Shown: piece after piece, positions 25,907 to 34,478 of the stretch
Layout: each line of letters starts with the position of its first letter
Numbering within the stretch: the stretch's first letter is position 1
Assembly: GCF_003173615.1 (NCBI RefSeq)
Contig: NZ_QGNA01000005.1
Location: 434,001 to 498,000 of the forward strand
From: Falsiroseomonas bella
GTDB lineage: Bacteria; Pseudomonadota; Alphaproteobacteria; Acetobacterales; Acetobacteraceae
Direction of reading: 5' to 3'
DNA length: 64,000 bases
Notes under the pieces: model-generated
Told to the model about the DNA's origin: nothing
Databases searched by the model: none
Seen by the model: the letters and a program-made list of their open reading frames with translations, nothing else
Made by a program: the position numbers and the translations under genes

Positions 25907-25923
25907 GCGGAGGGGTCTGACCA

Positions 25924-26289
25924 ATGGCACGCGTCAAGCGGGGCGTCACGAAGCACGCCCGTCACAAGAAGGTCCTGAAGCTCGCGAAGGGCTATGTGGG
26001 CCGGTCGTCCACCGCCTACCGCCCCGCGCTTGAGCGCGTCGAGAAGGCGCTGCAATACGCCTATCGCGACCGCCGCAACAAGAAGCGCGAGTTCCGCGGC
26101 CTGTGGATCCAGCGGATCAACGCGGCCGTGCGCGAGCACGGGCTGACCTATTCGAAGTTCATCGCGGGGCTGAAGGCGGCCGGCGTGGAGATGGACCGCA
26201 AGGTTCTCGCCACCATCGCCTATGACGACGCGGCGAGCTTTAGCGCCATCGTCGAGAAGGCGAAGGGCGCCCTCCCCGCGCAGGCCTGA
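25924..26289 (+). CDS. rplT: 50S ribosomal protein L20
   Basis: The 121-residue product starts [29 protein letters not shown] and contains [26 protein letters not shown] in the central region, both strongly conserved in L20. It binds 23S rRNA early in large-subunit assembly and in several bacteria also represses its own operon. The stop is followed after 39 bases by an intrinsic terminator, with pheS beyond, so the rpmI-rplT transcript can end there or read through into pheST. Confidence 0.97.
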   Translation: MARVKRGVTKHARHKKVLKLAKGYVGRSSTAYRPALERVEKALQYAYRDRRNKKREFRGLWIQRINAAVREHGLTYSKFIAGLKAAGVEMDRKVLATIAYDDAASFSAIVEKAKGALPAQA

Positions 26290-26328
26290 TCCGCCGCAAG
26301 GCGATCGGGACTTTCGGAAGTCACAGAG

Positions 26329-26354
26329 GGCCGCTCCTTCGGGGGCGGCCTTTT
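26329..26354 (+). terminator. Terminator or attenuator between rplT and pheS
   Basis: GGCCGCTCC (26329-26337) pairs with GGGGCGGCC (26342-26350) around a TTCG loop with one G-T mismatch, followed by TTTT. It is 17 bases before the pheS start, so its efficiency would set how much ribosomal-protein transcription continues into pheS. Confidence 0.85.
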
Positions 26355-26371
26355 GTCTGTCAGGACGGACC

Positions 26372-27457
26372 ATGAGCGACGATCTGCAGGCGCTCCGCGC
26401 CGAGACCGAGGCGGCGCTGGCCGCGGCCGCCGACCTTCGCGCGCTGGATGCGGTGCGCGTCGGCGTGCTGGGGAAATCGGGCAGCCTCTCCAACCTGCTC
26501 AAGGGGCTGGGCCAGGTGCCGGCGGAAAGCCGCAAGGAGCGCGGCGCGGCGCTGAACCGCCTGAAGGGCGAGGTCGAGGCGCTGCTGGAAGCGCGGCGGA
26601 CCGCGCTGGAAGTGGCGGAGCTGGAAGCGCGGCTCAAGGCGGAACGGGTGGATGTCTCGCTGCCCGCGCGGCCCTTCGCGCCCGGCACGGCTTCCGACGG
26701 CGGCATCCATCCGATCAGCCGCACCATCGAGGAGCTGACGGCGATCTTCGGCGCGATGGGGTTCCGGGTGGTGGAAGGCCCGGACATCGAGAGCGACTGG
26801 CACAATTTCGGCGCGCTCAACATCCCGGACCATCATCCGGCGCGGCAGGACCACGACACCTTCTACATGCCGGGCACCGACCCGAACGGGCATCGGCGCG
26901 TGCTGCGGACGCAGACCTCGCCGCTGCAGATCCGCACCATGCTGGGCGAGGAGCCGCCGATCCGCATCATCGCGCCGGGCCGCACCTATCGCGCCGACCA
27001 CGACGCGACGCACAGCCCGATGTTCCACCAGGTCGAGGGGCTGGTGATCGACCGCGCGATCACGCTCGGCCACCTCAAGGGCTGCCTGATCGATTTCCTG
27101 CGGGCGTTCTTCGGCATCTCCGACCTGCCGGTGCGGTTCCGGTCGTCGTACTTCCCGTTCACCGAGCCCTCGATGGAGGTGGATATCGGGTGGAACCGGA
27201 AGACGGGCGAGCTCGGCGGCGGCGGCGACTGGCTGGAGATCCTCGGCAGCGGGATGGTGCATCCGAAGGTGCTGGCGAATTGCGGCCTCGATCCGCGGGA
27301 ATGGCAGGGCTTTGCGTTCGGGATGGGGATCGAGCGGATCACCATGCTGAAGCACGGCATGCCGGATCTGCGGCCGTTCTACGAATGCGACCTGCGGTGG
27401 CTGAAGCATTACGCGGCGGACCCGCTGGCGCCGGCGATGCTGCATGAGGGGGTGTGA
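26372..27457 (+). CDS. pheS: Phenylalanine-tRNA ligase alpha subunit
   Basis: The 361-residue product is class II synthetase PheS. An N-terminal helical arm (residues 1-90) binds tRNA. The catalytic part includes [36 protein letters not shown], the motif 2 region [13 protein letters not shown] with [21 protein letters not shown], and motif 3 [20 protein letters not shown]. With PheT it forms the alpha2-beta2 enzyme that charges tRNA-Phe. Start ATG 26372 is 17 bases after the terminator; no long leader peptide rich in phenylalanine was seen upstream. Confidence 0.97.
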   Translation: MSDDLQALRAETEAALAAAADLRALDAVRVGVLGKSGSLSNLLKGLGQVPAESRKERGAALNRLKGEVEALLEARRTALEVAELEARLKAERVDVSLPARPFAPGTASDGGIHPISRTIEELTAIFGAMGFRVVEGPDIESDWHNFGALNIPDHHPARQDHDTFYMPGTDPNGHRRVLRTQTSPLQIRTMLGEEPPIRIIAPGRTYRADHDATHSPMFHQVEGLVIDRAITLGHLKGCLIDFLRAFFGISDLPVRFRSSYFPFTEPSMEVDIGWNRKTGELGGGGDWLEILGSGMVHPKVLANCGLDPREWQGFAFGMGIERITMLKHGMPDLRPFYECDLRWLKHYAADPLAPAMLHEGV

Positions 27458-27480
27458 GATGGTCGGCATGGTCGGTCGCG

Positions 27481-27575
27481 CCCCCACCCCGACCCTCCCC
27501 CGCACGCGGGGGAGGGAGTGCCAGTTGCGCGACCTGCCCCCTCCCCCGCCAAGCGGGGGAGGGTTGGGGTGGGGG
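27481..27575. repeat. GC-rich inverted repeat between pheS and pheT
   Basis: A 23-base arm at 27481-27503 is complementary to 27553-27575 in 22 of 23 positions. Each arm also contains its own short hairpin with the core CCCCCGC...GCGGGGGAGGG, and the same core recurs near 40094. The whole lies in the 161-base gap between pheS and pheT, and nothing else is recognised there. It looks like a dispersed palindromic repeat. Confidence 0.75.
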
Positions 27576-27618
27576 CACGGCTGCCCTGCCCATGCTCAGT
27601 GCCTGAAGGCCTAGCCCG

Positions 27619-30093
27619 ATGAAATTCACCCTCTCCTGGCTCCGCGAGCACCTCGACACCGATGCGTCGCTGGACGCCATCACCACCACCCTCTCCGCCA
27701 TCGGCATCGAGGTGGAGGGCGTGGAGGATCGCGCGGCGGCGCTCGCCTCCTTCCGCATCGCGCGGGTGATCGAGGCGGTGCAGCATCCGAATGCCGATCG
27801 CCTCCGCGCGCTGCGGGTGGATCTCGGCGACGGCAAGGAATACTCGGTCGTCTGCGGCGCGCCCAACGCGCGCACCGGGATGCTCGGCGTCGCGGCGCTG
27901 CCGGGCGCCTACATCCCGGGCACGGGCATCACGCTGAAGGTCGGCGAGATCCGCGGCGTGAAGTCGGAAGCGATGATGCTCTCGGCGCGCGAGATGGGGC
28001 TTGGCGAGGATCATTCGGGCATCGTGGACCTGCCGGCGGATGCGCCGGTCGGCACGCGCTACGTGGATTATGCCGGGCTCGACGATCCGGTGATCGAGAT
28101 CAAGGTGACGCCGAACCGGGGCGATGCGCTCAGCGTGCGCGGCATCGCACGCGACCTGGCGGCGGCGGGGCTCGGCACGCTGAAGTCGTGGGAGGTGGCG
28201 CCGGTTGCCGCCACCTATCCCTCGCCGCTGCATTGGACGATCGAGGACCGCCGCGCCTGCACCTGGGTGCTGGGGCGCGCGGTGCGGGGCCTGAAGAACG
28301 GCCCCTCGCCGCAATGGCTGCAGGACCGGCTGACGGCGATCGGGCTGCGGCCGATCAACGCGCTGGTGGACGTCACGAATTTCTTCACCTTTGCCTATGG
28401 CCGGCCGCTGCATGTCTTCGACGTGCGAAAGGTGGCGGGCACGACACTTTCGATGCGCATGGCGCGGCCGGGCGAGGAACTGCTCGCGCTGAACGGCAAG
28501 ACCTATGCGCTGACCGAGGAGGACGGCGTGATTGCCGATGCCGAGCGCGTCGAGGCGCTGGGCGGCGTGATCGGCGGCGAGCATTCGGGCTGCGACGAGA
28601 CGACGACCGAGTGCTTCATCGAATGCGCGCTGTTCGATCCCGTGCGCATCGCGCTGTCCGGCCGGCGGCATGACGTGCGCACCGATGCGCGGTCGCGCTT
28701 CGAGCGCGGCATAGACCCCGCGCTGCTGCCGAAGGCACTGGAAGCCGCGACGCGGATGATCATGGAGCTCTGCGGCGGCGAGGCCTCCGAAGTCTCCGCG
28801 GCCGGTGCGGAGCCGGCCTGGCGGCGCAGCGCGACGCTGCGCTTCGAACGCATCGCGGGCCTCGGCGGGCTGGAGCTGCCGGCGGATGAGGCGGTGGGCC
28901 GCCTGGAGCGGCTCGGCTTCGCGGTGGAAAGCCGCGACGCGGCAGGCGTGACGGTCGCCGTGCCGTCCTGGCGCAACGACATCGCGGGGCATGGCGCGCT
29001 GGCGCAGGACCCCTCGCTGCCTGCGGACCGCGCGCGCATCGCGGCGGAAGGCTGCGCGGCGATCGAGCCGGAATGCGACCTGGTGGAGGAAGTGCTGCGC
29101 CTCGGCGGGCTGGATGCGGTACCGCCCGTGTCGATGCCGATCACCTCGCCGGTGCCGCGGCCTTCGCTGACGCCGAAGCAGGCGCGGGCGGCGCTGGCGC
29201 GGCGCGTGCTGGCGGCGCGCGGGCTGCAGGATTGCGTGACCTACGGCTTCCTCGCGCGCGAGCAGGCGGCGCTGTTCGGCGACACGCCGGATGGGCTTCG
29301 CGTCGAAAACCCGATCGCGTCCGATCTCGACCAGATGCGGCCGACGCCGGTGGCCTCGCTGGTGATGGCGGCTTCGCGCAACGCGGCGCGCGGCTTCGGC
29401 GACGTGGCGTTGGCGGAGATCGGCGGCGCCTATCGCGATCCGGCCGCGGGCAGCAGCCAGCTTGCCGTCGCGGCGGGGGTGCGCGCGGGGATGACGGGCG
29501 CGAGTTGGGCTTCGCCCTCGCGCGCCGTGGACTGGCTGGATGCGAAGGGCGATGCGATCGCGGTGCTCGAAAGGCTCGGCGTGCCGATGGCGGCGGTGCA
29601 GGTCACGGCGGATGCGCCGGGCTTCTATCATCCGGGGCGGTCCGGCGTGCTGCGCCAGGGGCCGAAGGTGGTGCTGGCGACCTTCGGCGAGCTGCATCCG
29701 AAGGTGCGCGCGGCGCTGGACATTCCCGGCGCGGCGGTGGGCTTCGAGGTGTTCCTGGACGCGATCGCGGAGCCGAAGCGGCGCAAAAAGGGCGTGCCCG
29801 ACCTGCCCGCCTTCCAGCCGGTGCGCCGCGACTTCGCCTTCCTGGCCGATGCCGGCGTCTCGGCCGAGGCGCTGCTGCGCGCCGCGCGGAACGCCGACAA
29901 GGCGCTGATCGCGGATGTGGTGCTGTTCGACCGCTATGCCGGCGACAAGGTGGCGGAGGGCAAGGTCTCGCTCGCCATCCAGGCGACGCTGCAGCCGCGC
30001 GAGCGGACGCTGACGGACGCCGAGATCGAGGCCGCGGGCCAGAAGATCGTGGCGGCGGTGGCGAAGGCGACGGGGGCGGTGCTGCGCGGTTGA
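27619..30093 (+). CDS. pheT: Phenylalanine-tRNA ligase beta subunit
   Basis: The 824-residue product has the full PheT layout. An N-terminal domain with an EMAP/OB tRNA-binding fold (VIEAVQHPNADRLRALRVDLG, residues 50-75) is followed by the B3/B4 editing domain (ALVDVTNFFTFAYGRPLHVFD and GVIGGEHSGCDETTTE), the B5 domain, the inactive catalytic-like domain (VENPIASDLDQMRPTPVASL) and the C-terminal ferredoxin-fold anticodon-binding domain (PVRRDFAFLADAGVSAEALLRA, ending TDAEIEAAGQKIV). The editing domain removes mischarged tyrosine. ATG 27619 is preceded by a poor ribosome-binding site (GAAGGCCTAGCCCG), and translation may depend on the repeat-containing gap. Confidence 0.97.
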   Translation: MKFTLSWLREHLDTDASLDAITTTLSAIGIEVEGVEDRAAALASFRIARVIEAVQHPNADRLRALRVDLGDGKEYSVVCGAPNARTGMLGVAALPGAYIPGTGITLKVGEIRGVKSEAMMLSAREMGLGEDHSGIVDLPADAPVGTRYVDYAGLDDPVIEIKVTPNRGDALSVRGIARDLAAAGLGTLKSWEVAPVAATYPSPLHWTIEDRRACTWVLGRAVRGLKNGPSPQWLQDRLTAIGLRPINALVDVTNFFTFAYGRPLHVFDVRKVAGTTLSMRMARPGEELLALNGKTYALTEEDGVIADAERVEALGGVIGGEHSGCDETTTECFIECALFDPVRIALSGRRHDVRTDARSRFERGIDPALLPKALEAATRMIMELCGGEASEVSAAGAEPAWRRSATLRFERIAGLGGLELPADEAVGRLERLGFAVESRDAAGVTVAVPSWRNDIAGHGALAQDPSLPADRARIAAEGCAAIEPECDLVEEVLRLGGLDAVPPVSMPITSPVPRPSLTPKQARAALARRVLAARGLQDCVTYGFLAREQAALFGDTPDGLRVENPIASDLDQMRPTPVASLVMAASRNAARGFGDVALAEIGGAYRDPAAGSSQLAVAAGVRAGMTGASWASPSRAVDWLDAKGDAIAVLERLGVPMAAVQVTADAPGFYHPGRSGVLRQGPKVVLATFGELHPKVRAALDIPGAAVGFEVFLDAIAEPKRRKKGVPDLPAFQPVRRDFAFLADAGVSAEALLRAARNADKALIADVVLFDRYAGDKVAEGKVSLAIQATLQPRERTLTDAEIEAAGQKIVAAVAKATGAVLRG

Positions 30094-30148
30094 TGCGCCG
30101 CGCCCTCCCGCGCGTTAGACTGACGACGCGGAACGGAGGAGCGGGGCG

Positions 30149-30442
30149 ATGGGTTCGGTGCGCGTGACGGTGGATGCCGAGGGGCGGCTGGTGCTGCCCG
30201 AGGAGATCCGCCAGTCGCTCGGCATCGTGGGCGGCGGGACGCTGGATTTGCGGGTGACCGGCGATGAGTTGCGCGCCGTCTCCTGGGAAGCCCGGCTGAA
30301 GCGCGTGCGGGAGTTGATCCCGGCCTGGAAGCCAGGCGACCCGCTGATGTCGGAGGAGTTGATCGCCGACCGGCGCGCCGAGGCCAGGCGCGACCTCGAG
30401 GAGTATGAGCGGGACATCGCACGTCGCGGGAAGGCGCCTTGA
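30149..30442 (+). CDS. AbrB/MazE-type antitoxin
   Basis: The 97-residue product begins MGSVRVTVDAEGRLVLPEEIRQSLGI, the swapped-hairpin DNA-binding fold of AbrB/SpoVT antitoxins. The second half is a charged helix (EELIADRRAEARRDLEEYERD) suitable for clasping a toxin. Such proteins neutralise a PIN-domain toxin and repress their own promoter. The stop overlaps the next start by 4 bases. GGAGGA precedes the ATG by 6 bases. It lies 55 bases after pheT but is probably an independent transcription unit. Confidence 0.85.
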   Translation: MGSVRVTVDAEGRLVLPEEIRQSLGIVGGGTLDLRVTGDELRAVSWEARLKRVRELIPAWKPGDPLMSEELIADRRAEARRDLEEYERDIARRGKAP

Positions 30443-30795
30443 TCCTCGACGCGTCGGCCGTCCTGGCGGTCCTGCTTGGCGAACCAGGCGCGGAAGCCGC
30501 GGCGCCGCTGCTGGAAGGCGCGGATATTTCCGCGGTCAACATGCTGGAGGTCGTTGCGCGGCTTCGGCGCGAGACCCCGGCGCATTTCGAAGCTTTGCAG
30601 GTGCTTGATCTGGCCGTTCTGCCGATCGACGCCGCGGTTCCTGCCGCCGATCTGCTCCACCGCCACCGCGGCGTGCTCTCGCTCGGCGACTGCGCCTGCA
30701 TCGCCACCGCCTCGGCGCTGGGCCGGCCGGTGCTGACGGCCGACCGGGTGTGGGCAACGCTCGGGCTGCCGGTCGAGGTGCGGCTGATCCGCTAG
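30439..30795 (+). CDS. VapC-type PIN-domain toxin, TTG start
   Basis: The 118-residue product has the PIN-domain acidic residues: Asp4 in ILDASAVLAVL, Glu in VNMLEVVARL, Asp in GDCACIATA and Asp in VLTADRVW. PIN toxins of the VapC group are magnesium-dependent ribonucleases, usually cutting tRNA or rRNA. It begins with TTG at 30439, which overlaps the antitoxin's stop as TTGA; GGGAAGG lies at good distance before it, and there is no ATG nearby. The tight overlap makes toxin synthesis depend on antitoxin translation. Confidence 0.85.
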   Translation: MILDASAVLAVLLGEPGAEAAAPLLEGADISAVNMLEVVARLRRETPAHFEALQVLDLAVLPIDAAVPAADLLHRHRGVLSLGDCACIATASALGRPVLTADRVWATLGLPVEVRLIR

Positions 30796-30817
30796 ACCAT
30801 GATCGGCGCTGGACCAT

Positions 30818-30843
30818 GATCGGCGCGGACAGCGGCGCCGATC
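30818..30843. terminator. Hairpin between convergent VapC-like and VOC genes
   Basis: GATCGGCGC (30818-30826) pairs perfectly with GCGCCGATC (30835-30843) around an 8-base loop. A tandem copy of GACCATGATCGGCGC just before it (30796-30827) repeats the 5' arm. No U-tract follows, so its role in termination is uncertain. Confidence 0.45.
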
Positions 30844-30895
30844 GCGTGATTCACGCCTCCGGCCCTTCCAGCCTGCGGCGATCACCCCCTGACGA

Positions 30896-31303
30896 TCAGC
30901 CCTGCCCCACTATCACCATCCACAGCACGCCGAAGCGGTCCTCCACCATGCCGAAGCGCGGGGAGAAGAAGGTCTGCGCCGGTGGCATCCGGATCTGCCC
31001 GCCCGCCTCCAGCGCGGTGAAGACGCGGTCGAACGTCGTCGCGTCCGGCACCGTCAATGCCAGGCCGAAGCCCTTGAAGCTGGTGTCTCCGGCGCAATGC
31101 CCGTCGGAGGCCATGAAGCTCGCCCCGCCGACGCGCACCAGCGCGTGCATCACCTTGTCCTCGTTGCCGGGCGGGGCGCCGGTCGGATCGGGGCTGTCGC
31201 GGAAGCGCATGAGCGCGCCGACCTCGGCGCCCAAGGCCTCCTTGTAGAAGGACAATGCCTCCTCGCACCGGCCATCGAAGAACAGATAGGGCTCGATCTG
31301 CAT
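30896..31303 (-). CDS. VOC superfamily (PhnB-like) protein
   Basis: The 135-residue product is of the PhnB-like VOC group: YLFFDGRCEEALSFYKEALGAEV, then MHALVRVGGASFMASDGH and FGMVEDRFGVLWMVIVGQG. These proteins are small dimeric members of the glyoxalase/bleomycin-resistance fold, and most have no known substrate. The family HPxGxxx metal residues are not all kept, so catalysis is uncertain. AAGGAG precedes the ATG at 31303 at good spacing. It is divergent from the MFS transporter with a 130-base shared upstream region. Confidence 0.85.
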   Translation of the reverse strand: MQIEPYLFFDGRCEEALSFYKEALGAEVGALMRFRDSPDPTGAPPGNEDKVMHALVRVGGASFMASDGHCAGDTSFKGFGLALTVPDATTFDRVFTALEAGGQIRMPPAQTFFSPRFGMVEDRFGVLWMVIVGQG

Positions 31304-31433
31304 CAGGGCTCTCCTTGAAGGACGCGATCGGTAAACCTATCGGTGAAGTGTTCGCAAGCGCGGCGTGGGCTGCATCGCGGCGATGTGCGCGGTGCGCGCT
31401 GACGGGCCGGACGATCCGGGGCAGTCTGCGCGG

Positions 31434-32609
31434 ATGAGCGCGGCGGCTTCCCCATCCGGCAAGGCACGGCATCTGGCGGTGCTGTGCGCGGGCGTGGTGC
31501 TGTGCCTGTCGGTCTGGTTCGCGGGCACGGCGGCGGTGCCTGACCTGTTGCGGGCGGGGCTGATCACGCGCGCCGATGCGGCCTGGCTGACGGCGGCGGT
31601 GCAGCTCGGCTTCGTGGCGGGGACGCTGGTGTCGGCGGTGCTGTCACTGGCGGATCGGCGCGACCCGCGGATGCTGTTCCTGGCCTGCGGGCTGCTGGCC
31701 TCGGCGGCGACGCTGGCGCAGACGCTGGTGGCACCCTCCGGCGCGGCGGCGCTGGCGCTGCGCTTCGTCGCGGGGGCGGCGATGGCGGGCGTCTATCCGG
31801 TGGGTATGAAGCTGGCGGCGTCCTGGGCGCGCGGGGATCTCGGCCTGCTGATCGGGCTGCTGGTGGGGGCGGTCTCGCTGGGATCGGCGACGCCGCATCT
31901 GATCCCGTCCCTGCTCGGCGGCATCGGGTGGCAGGCGGCCTATCTGGGGGCGGGCGTGCTGGCGGCGGCGGGGGGGCTCTCGATCCTGGCCTTCCGGCCG
32001 GGGCCGCTGCTGGGTGCAAGGCCGCCCTTCAAGCCATCCCAGGCGCTGGAGGCGTGGCGGAACAAGGGGTTGCGCTACGCCAACCTCGGCTATCTGGGGC
32101 ACATGTGGGAGCTCTACGCCATGTGGGCCTGGATCGGGCTGTTCTTCAGCGGCGTGCTGGCCGGGGAGGCCGGCCCGTGGACCTTCGCCATCATGGCGGC
32201 GGGCGCCGTCAGCTGCGTGCTGGCGGGGCTGCTGGCGGACCGGTGGAACCGGGCCTCGGTGGCGGCCCTCTGCATGCTGGCCTCGGGGACCTGCGCGCTG
32301 CTGGTGGGGCCGGCGGCGGCGGTGACGCCGTGGCTGGCGGTGGCCGTCGCGCTGGTCTGGGGCTTCACGGTGGTGGCGGATTCGGCGCAATTCTCGGCCT
32401 GCATTGTCACCCTTTCGCCGCCCGATTATGTCGGGACGATGCTGACGGTGCAGACCAGCCTGGGCTTCCTGCTGACGGCCGGGACCATCGCGCTGGTGCC
32501 GCTGGCGATCCAGGGGCTCGGGTGGAACTGGGCCTTCGCGGTGCTGGCGCCCGGGCCGCTGCTCGGCGCCTGGGCGATGTGGCGGCTGCGGCCCCTGCTG
32601 CCGCGCTGA
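31434..32609 (+). CDS. Major facilitator superfamily transporter
   Basis: The 391-residue product shows about twelve membrane segments. The loop between segments 2 and 3 reads LSLADRRDPRML, a version of the MFS motif DRxGRR, and segment 4-5 has RFVAGAAMAGVYPVGMKLAASW, as in nitrate/nitrite and sugar-phosphate-type permeases. The substrate is unknown. ATG 31434 is used because upstream residues have no membrane character, although its ribosome-binding site is weak. It is divergent from the VOC gene and 60 bases upstream of lepA. Confidence 0.85.
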   Translation: MSAAASPSGKARHLAVLCAGVVLCLSVWFAGTAAVPDLLRAGLITRADAAWLTAAVQLGFVAGTLVSAVLSLADRRDPRMLFLACGLLASAATLAQTLVAPSGAAALALRFVAGAAMAGVYPVGMKLAASWARGDLGLLIGLLVGAVSLGSATPHLIPSLLGGIGWQAAYLGAGVLAAAGGLSILAFRPGPLLGARPPFKPSQALEAWRNKGLRYANLGYLGHMWELYAMWAWIGLFFSGVLAGEAGPWTFAIMAAGAVSCVLAGLLADRWNRASVAALCMLASGTCALLVGPAAAVTPWLAVAVALVWGFTVVADSAQFSACIVTLSPPDYVGTMLTVQTSLGFLLTAGTIALVPLAIQGLGWNWAFAVLAPGPLLGAWAMWRLRPLLPR

Positions 32610-32645
32610 TCCGAAGCTTTCCAGGGCCGCCCGCAGCCCCTATGT

Positions 32646-32667
32646 GGGGCCTGAACCCACAGGCCCC
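32646..32667 (+). promoter_or_regulatory. Hairpin abutting the lepA start codon
   Basis: GGGGCCT (32646-32652) pairs perfectly with AGGCCCC (32661-32667); the lepA ATG follows after two bases. No purine-rich ribosome-binding site is visible in this stretch. The structure might control initiation, or the message may be leaderless. Confidence 0.5.
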
Positions 32668-32669
32668 CA

Positions 32670-34475
32670 ATGACCGACGTTCCGCTCGACCGTATCCGCA
32701 ACTTCTCGATCATCGCGCATATCGACCATGGCAAGTCCACCCTGGCCGATCGCCTGATCCAGCACACCGGCGCCGTGACCGCGCGCGAGATGAAGGAACA
32801 GCTCCTCGACAACATGGAGCTGGAGCGCGAGCGCGGCATCACCATCAAGGCGCAGACCGTCCGGCTGAACTACCAGGCGAAGGACGGGCTGACCTACACG
32901 CTGAACCTGATGGACACGCCCGGGCACGTGGACTTCGCGTACGAAGTGAGCCGGTCGCTCGCGGCCTGCGAGGGGTCGCTGCTGGTGGTGGACGCCTCCC
33001 AGGGCGTCGAGGCGCAGACGCTGGCGAATGTGTACCAGGCGATCGACGCGAACCACGAGATCGTGCCGGTCCTCAACAAGATCGACCTGCCGGCGGCGGA
33101 GCCGGACCGGGTGAAGCAGCAGATCGAGGACGTGATCGGGCTCGATGCCTCGGACGCGGTGATGATCAGCGCCAAGACGGGGCTCAACATCGAGGGTGTG
33201 CTGGAGGCGATCGTCACGCGCCTGCCGCCGCCGAAGGGCGACGTGAACGCGACGACGAAGGCGCTGCTGGTGGACAGCTGGTACGACGCCTATCTCGGCG
33301 TGGTGGTGCTGGTGCGGGTGAAGGATGGCGAGCTGCGCAAGGGGCAGCGCATCCGCATGATGTCGAACGGCTCGGTGCACACCATCGAGCAGGTGGGCGT
33401 GTTCACGCCGAAGATGGTGCCGGTGGACCGGCTGAGCCCGGGCGAGATGGGCTTCGTCACCGCGGCGATCAAAACCGTGGCGGACACCAATGTCGGCGAC
33501 ACCATCACCGACGACCGCAACCCCGCGACCGAGCCGCTGCCGGGCTTCAAGCCGAGCATCCCGGTGGTGTGGTGCGGGCTTTATCCGGTGGACGCCGACG
33601 ACTTCGAGAAGCTGCGCGAGAGCCTGGCCAAGCTGCGGCTGAACGACGCCAGCTTCCACTACGAGCCGGAGACCTCGGCCGCGCTCGGCTTCGGCTATCG
33701 CTGCGGCTTCCTCGGGCTGCTGCATCTGGAGATCATCCAGGAGCGGCTGTCGCGCGAGTTCGACCTCGATCTGATCGCGACGGCGCCCTCCGTCGTCTAC
33801 AAGATCCGCAAGACCAACGGCGAGGAGATGGAGCTGCACAACCCGGCCGACATGCCGGATGGCAGCGTGGTGGACGTGATCGAGGAGCCCTGGATCAAGG
33901 CGACGATCATGGTGCCGGACGACTATCTCGGCCCTGTGCTGACGCTCTGCAACGAGCGGCGCGGGCGGCAGATCGAGCTGACCTATGTCGGCAACCGCGC
34001 GATGGCCGTGTACCGCCTGCCGCTGAACGAGGTGGTGTTCGACTTCTACGACCGGCTGAAGTCTGTCTCCCGCGGCTATGCCAGCTTCGACTACCAGCAG
34101 GACGGCTACGAGGAAGGGGACCTGGTGAAGATCTCCATCCTGGTGAATGCCGAGCCGGTGGATGCGCTGTCCTTCATGGCGCATCGCAGCGCGGCCGACC
34201 GGCGCGGGCGGTCCATCTGCGAGAAGCTGAAGGAGCTGATCCCCCGCCAGCTCTTCAAGATTCCGATCCAGGCCGCGATCGGCAGCCGCGTGATCGCGCG
34301 CGAGACGATCAGCGCCCTGTCGAAGGACGTCACCGCCAAGTGCTACGGCGGCGACATCACCCGCAAGCGCAAGCTCCTCGAGAAGCAGAAGGAGGGCAAG
34401 AAGCGCATGCGGCAGTTCGGCAAGGTCGAGATCCCGCAGAGCGCCTTCATCGCCGCGCTGAAAATGGATGCGTGA
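32670..34475 (+). CDS. lepA: Elongation factor 4 (LepA)
   Basis: The 601-residue product is a translational GTPase: [14 protein letters not shown] (P-loop, residues 16-29), [12 protein letters not shown] (switch I), [17 protein letters not shown] (switch II), NKIDLP (base recognition), and the LepA-specific C-terminal domain ending [22 protein letters not shown], which includes the MRQFGKV signature. It acts on ribosomes during stress and initiation. The start ATG has a hairpin rather than a ribosome-binding site upstream. It converges with RTX-E, leaving three bases between the stops, so transcripts must overlap. Confidence 0.97.
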   Translation: MTDVPLDRIRNFSIIAHIDHGKSTLADRLIQHTGAVTAREMKEQLLDNMELERERGITIKAQTVRLNYQAKDGLTYTLNLMDTPGHVDFAYEVSRSLAACEGSLLVVDASQGVEAQTLANVYQAIDANHEIVPVLNKIDLPAAEPDRVKQQIEDVIGLDASDAVMISAKTGLNIEGVLEAIVTRLPPPKGDVNATTKALLVDSWYDAYLGVVVLVRVKDGELRKGQRIRMMSNGSVHTIEQVGVFTPKMVPVDRLSPGEMGFVTAAIKTVADTNVGDTITDDRNPATEPLPGFKPSIPVVWCGLYPVDADDFEKLRESLAKLRLNDASFHYEPETSAALGFGYRCGFLGLLHLEIIQERLSREFDLDLIATAPSVVYKIRKTNGEEMELHNPADMPDGSVVDVIEEPWIKATIMVPDDYLGPVLTLCNERRGRQIELTYVGNRAMAVYRLPLNEVVFDFYDRLKSVSRGYASFDYQQDGYEEGDLVKISILVNAEPVDALSFMAHRSAADRRGRSICEKLKELIPRQLFKIPIQAAIGSRVIARETISALSKDVTAKCYGGDITRKRKLLEKQKEGKKRMRQFGKVEIPQSAFIAALKMDA

Positions 34476-34478
34476 GGC

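Noticed and set aside
31327-31344. Direct repeat ATCGGT at a 12-base distance between the VOC and MFS genes
   Set aside because: The repeat is only six bases and no regulator is nearby, so it may be chance.
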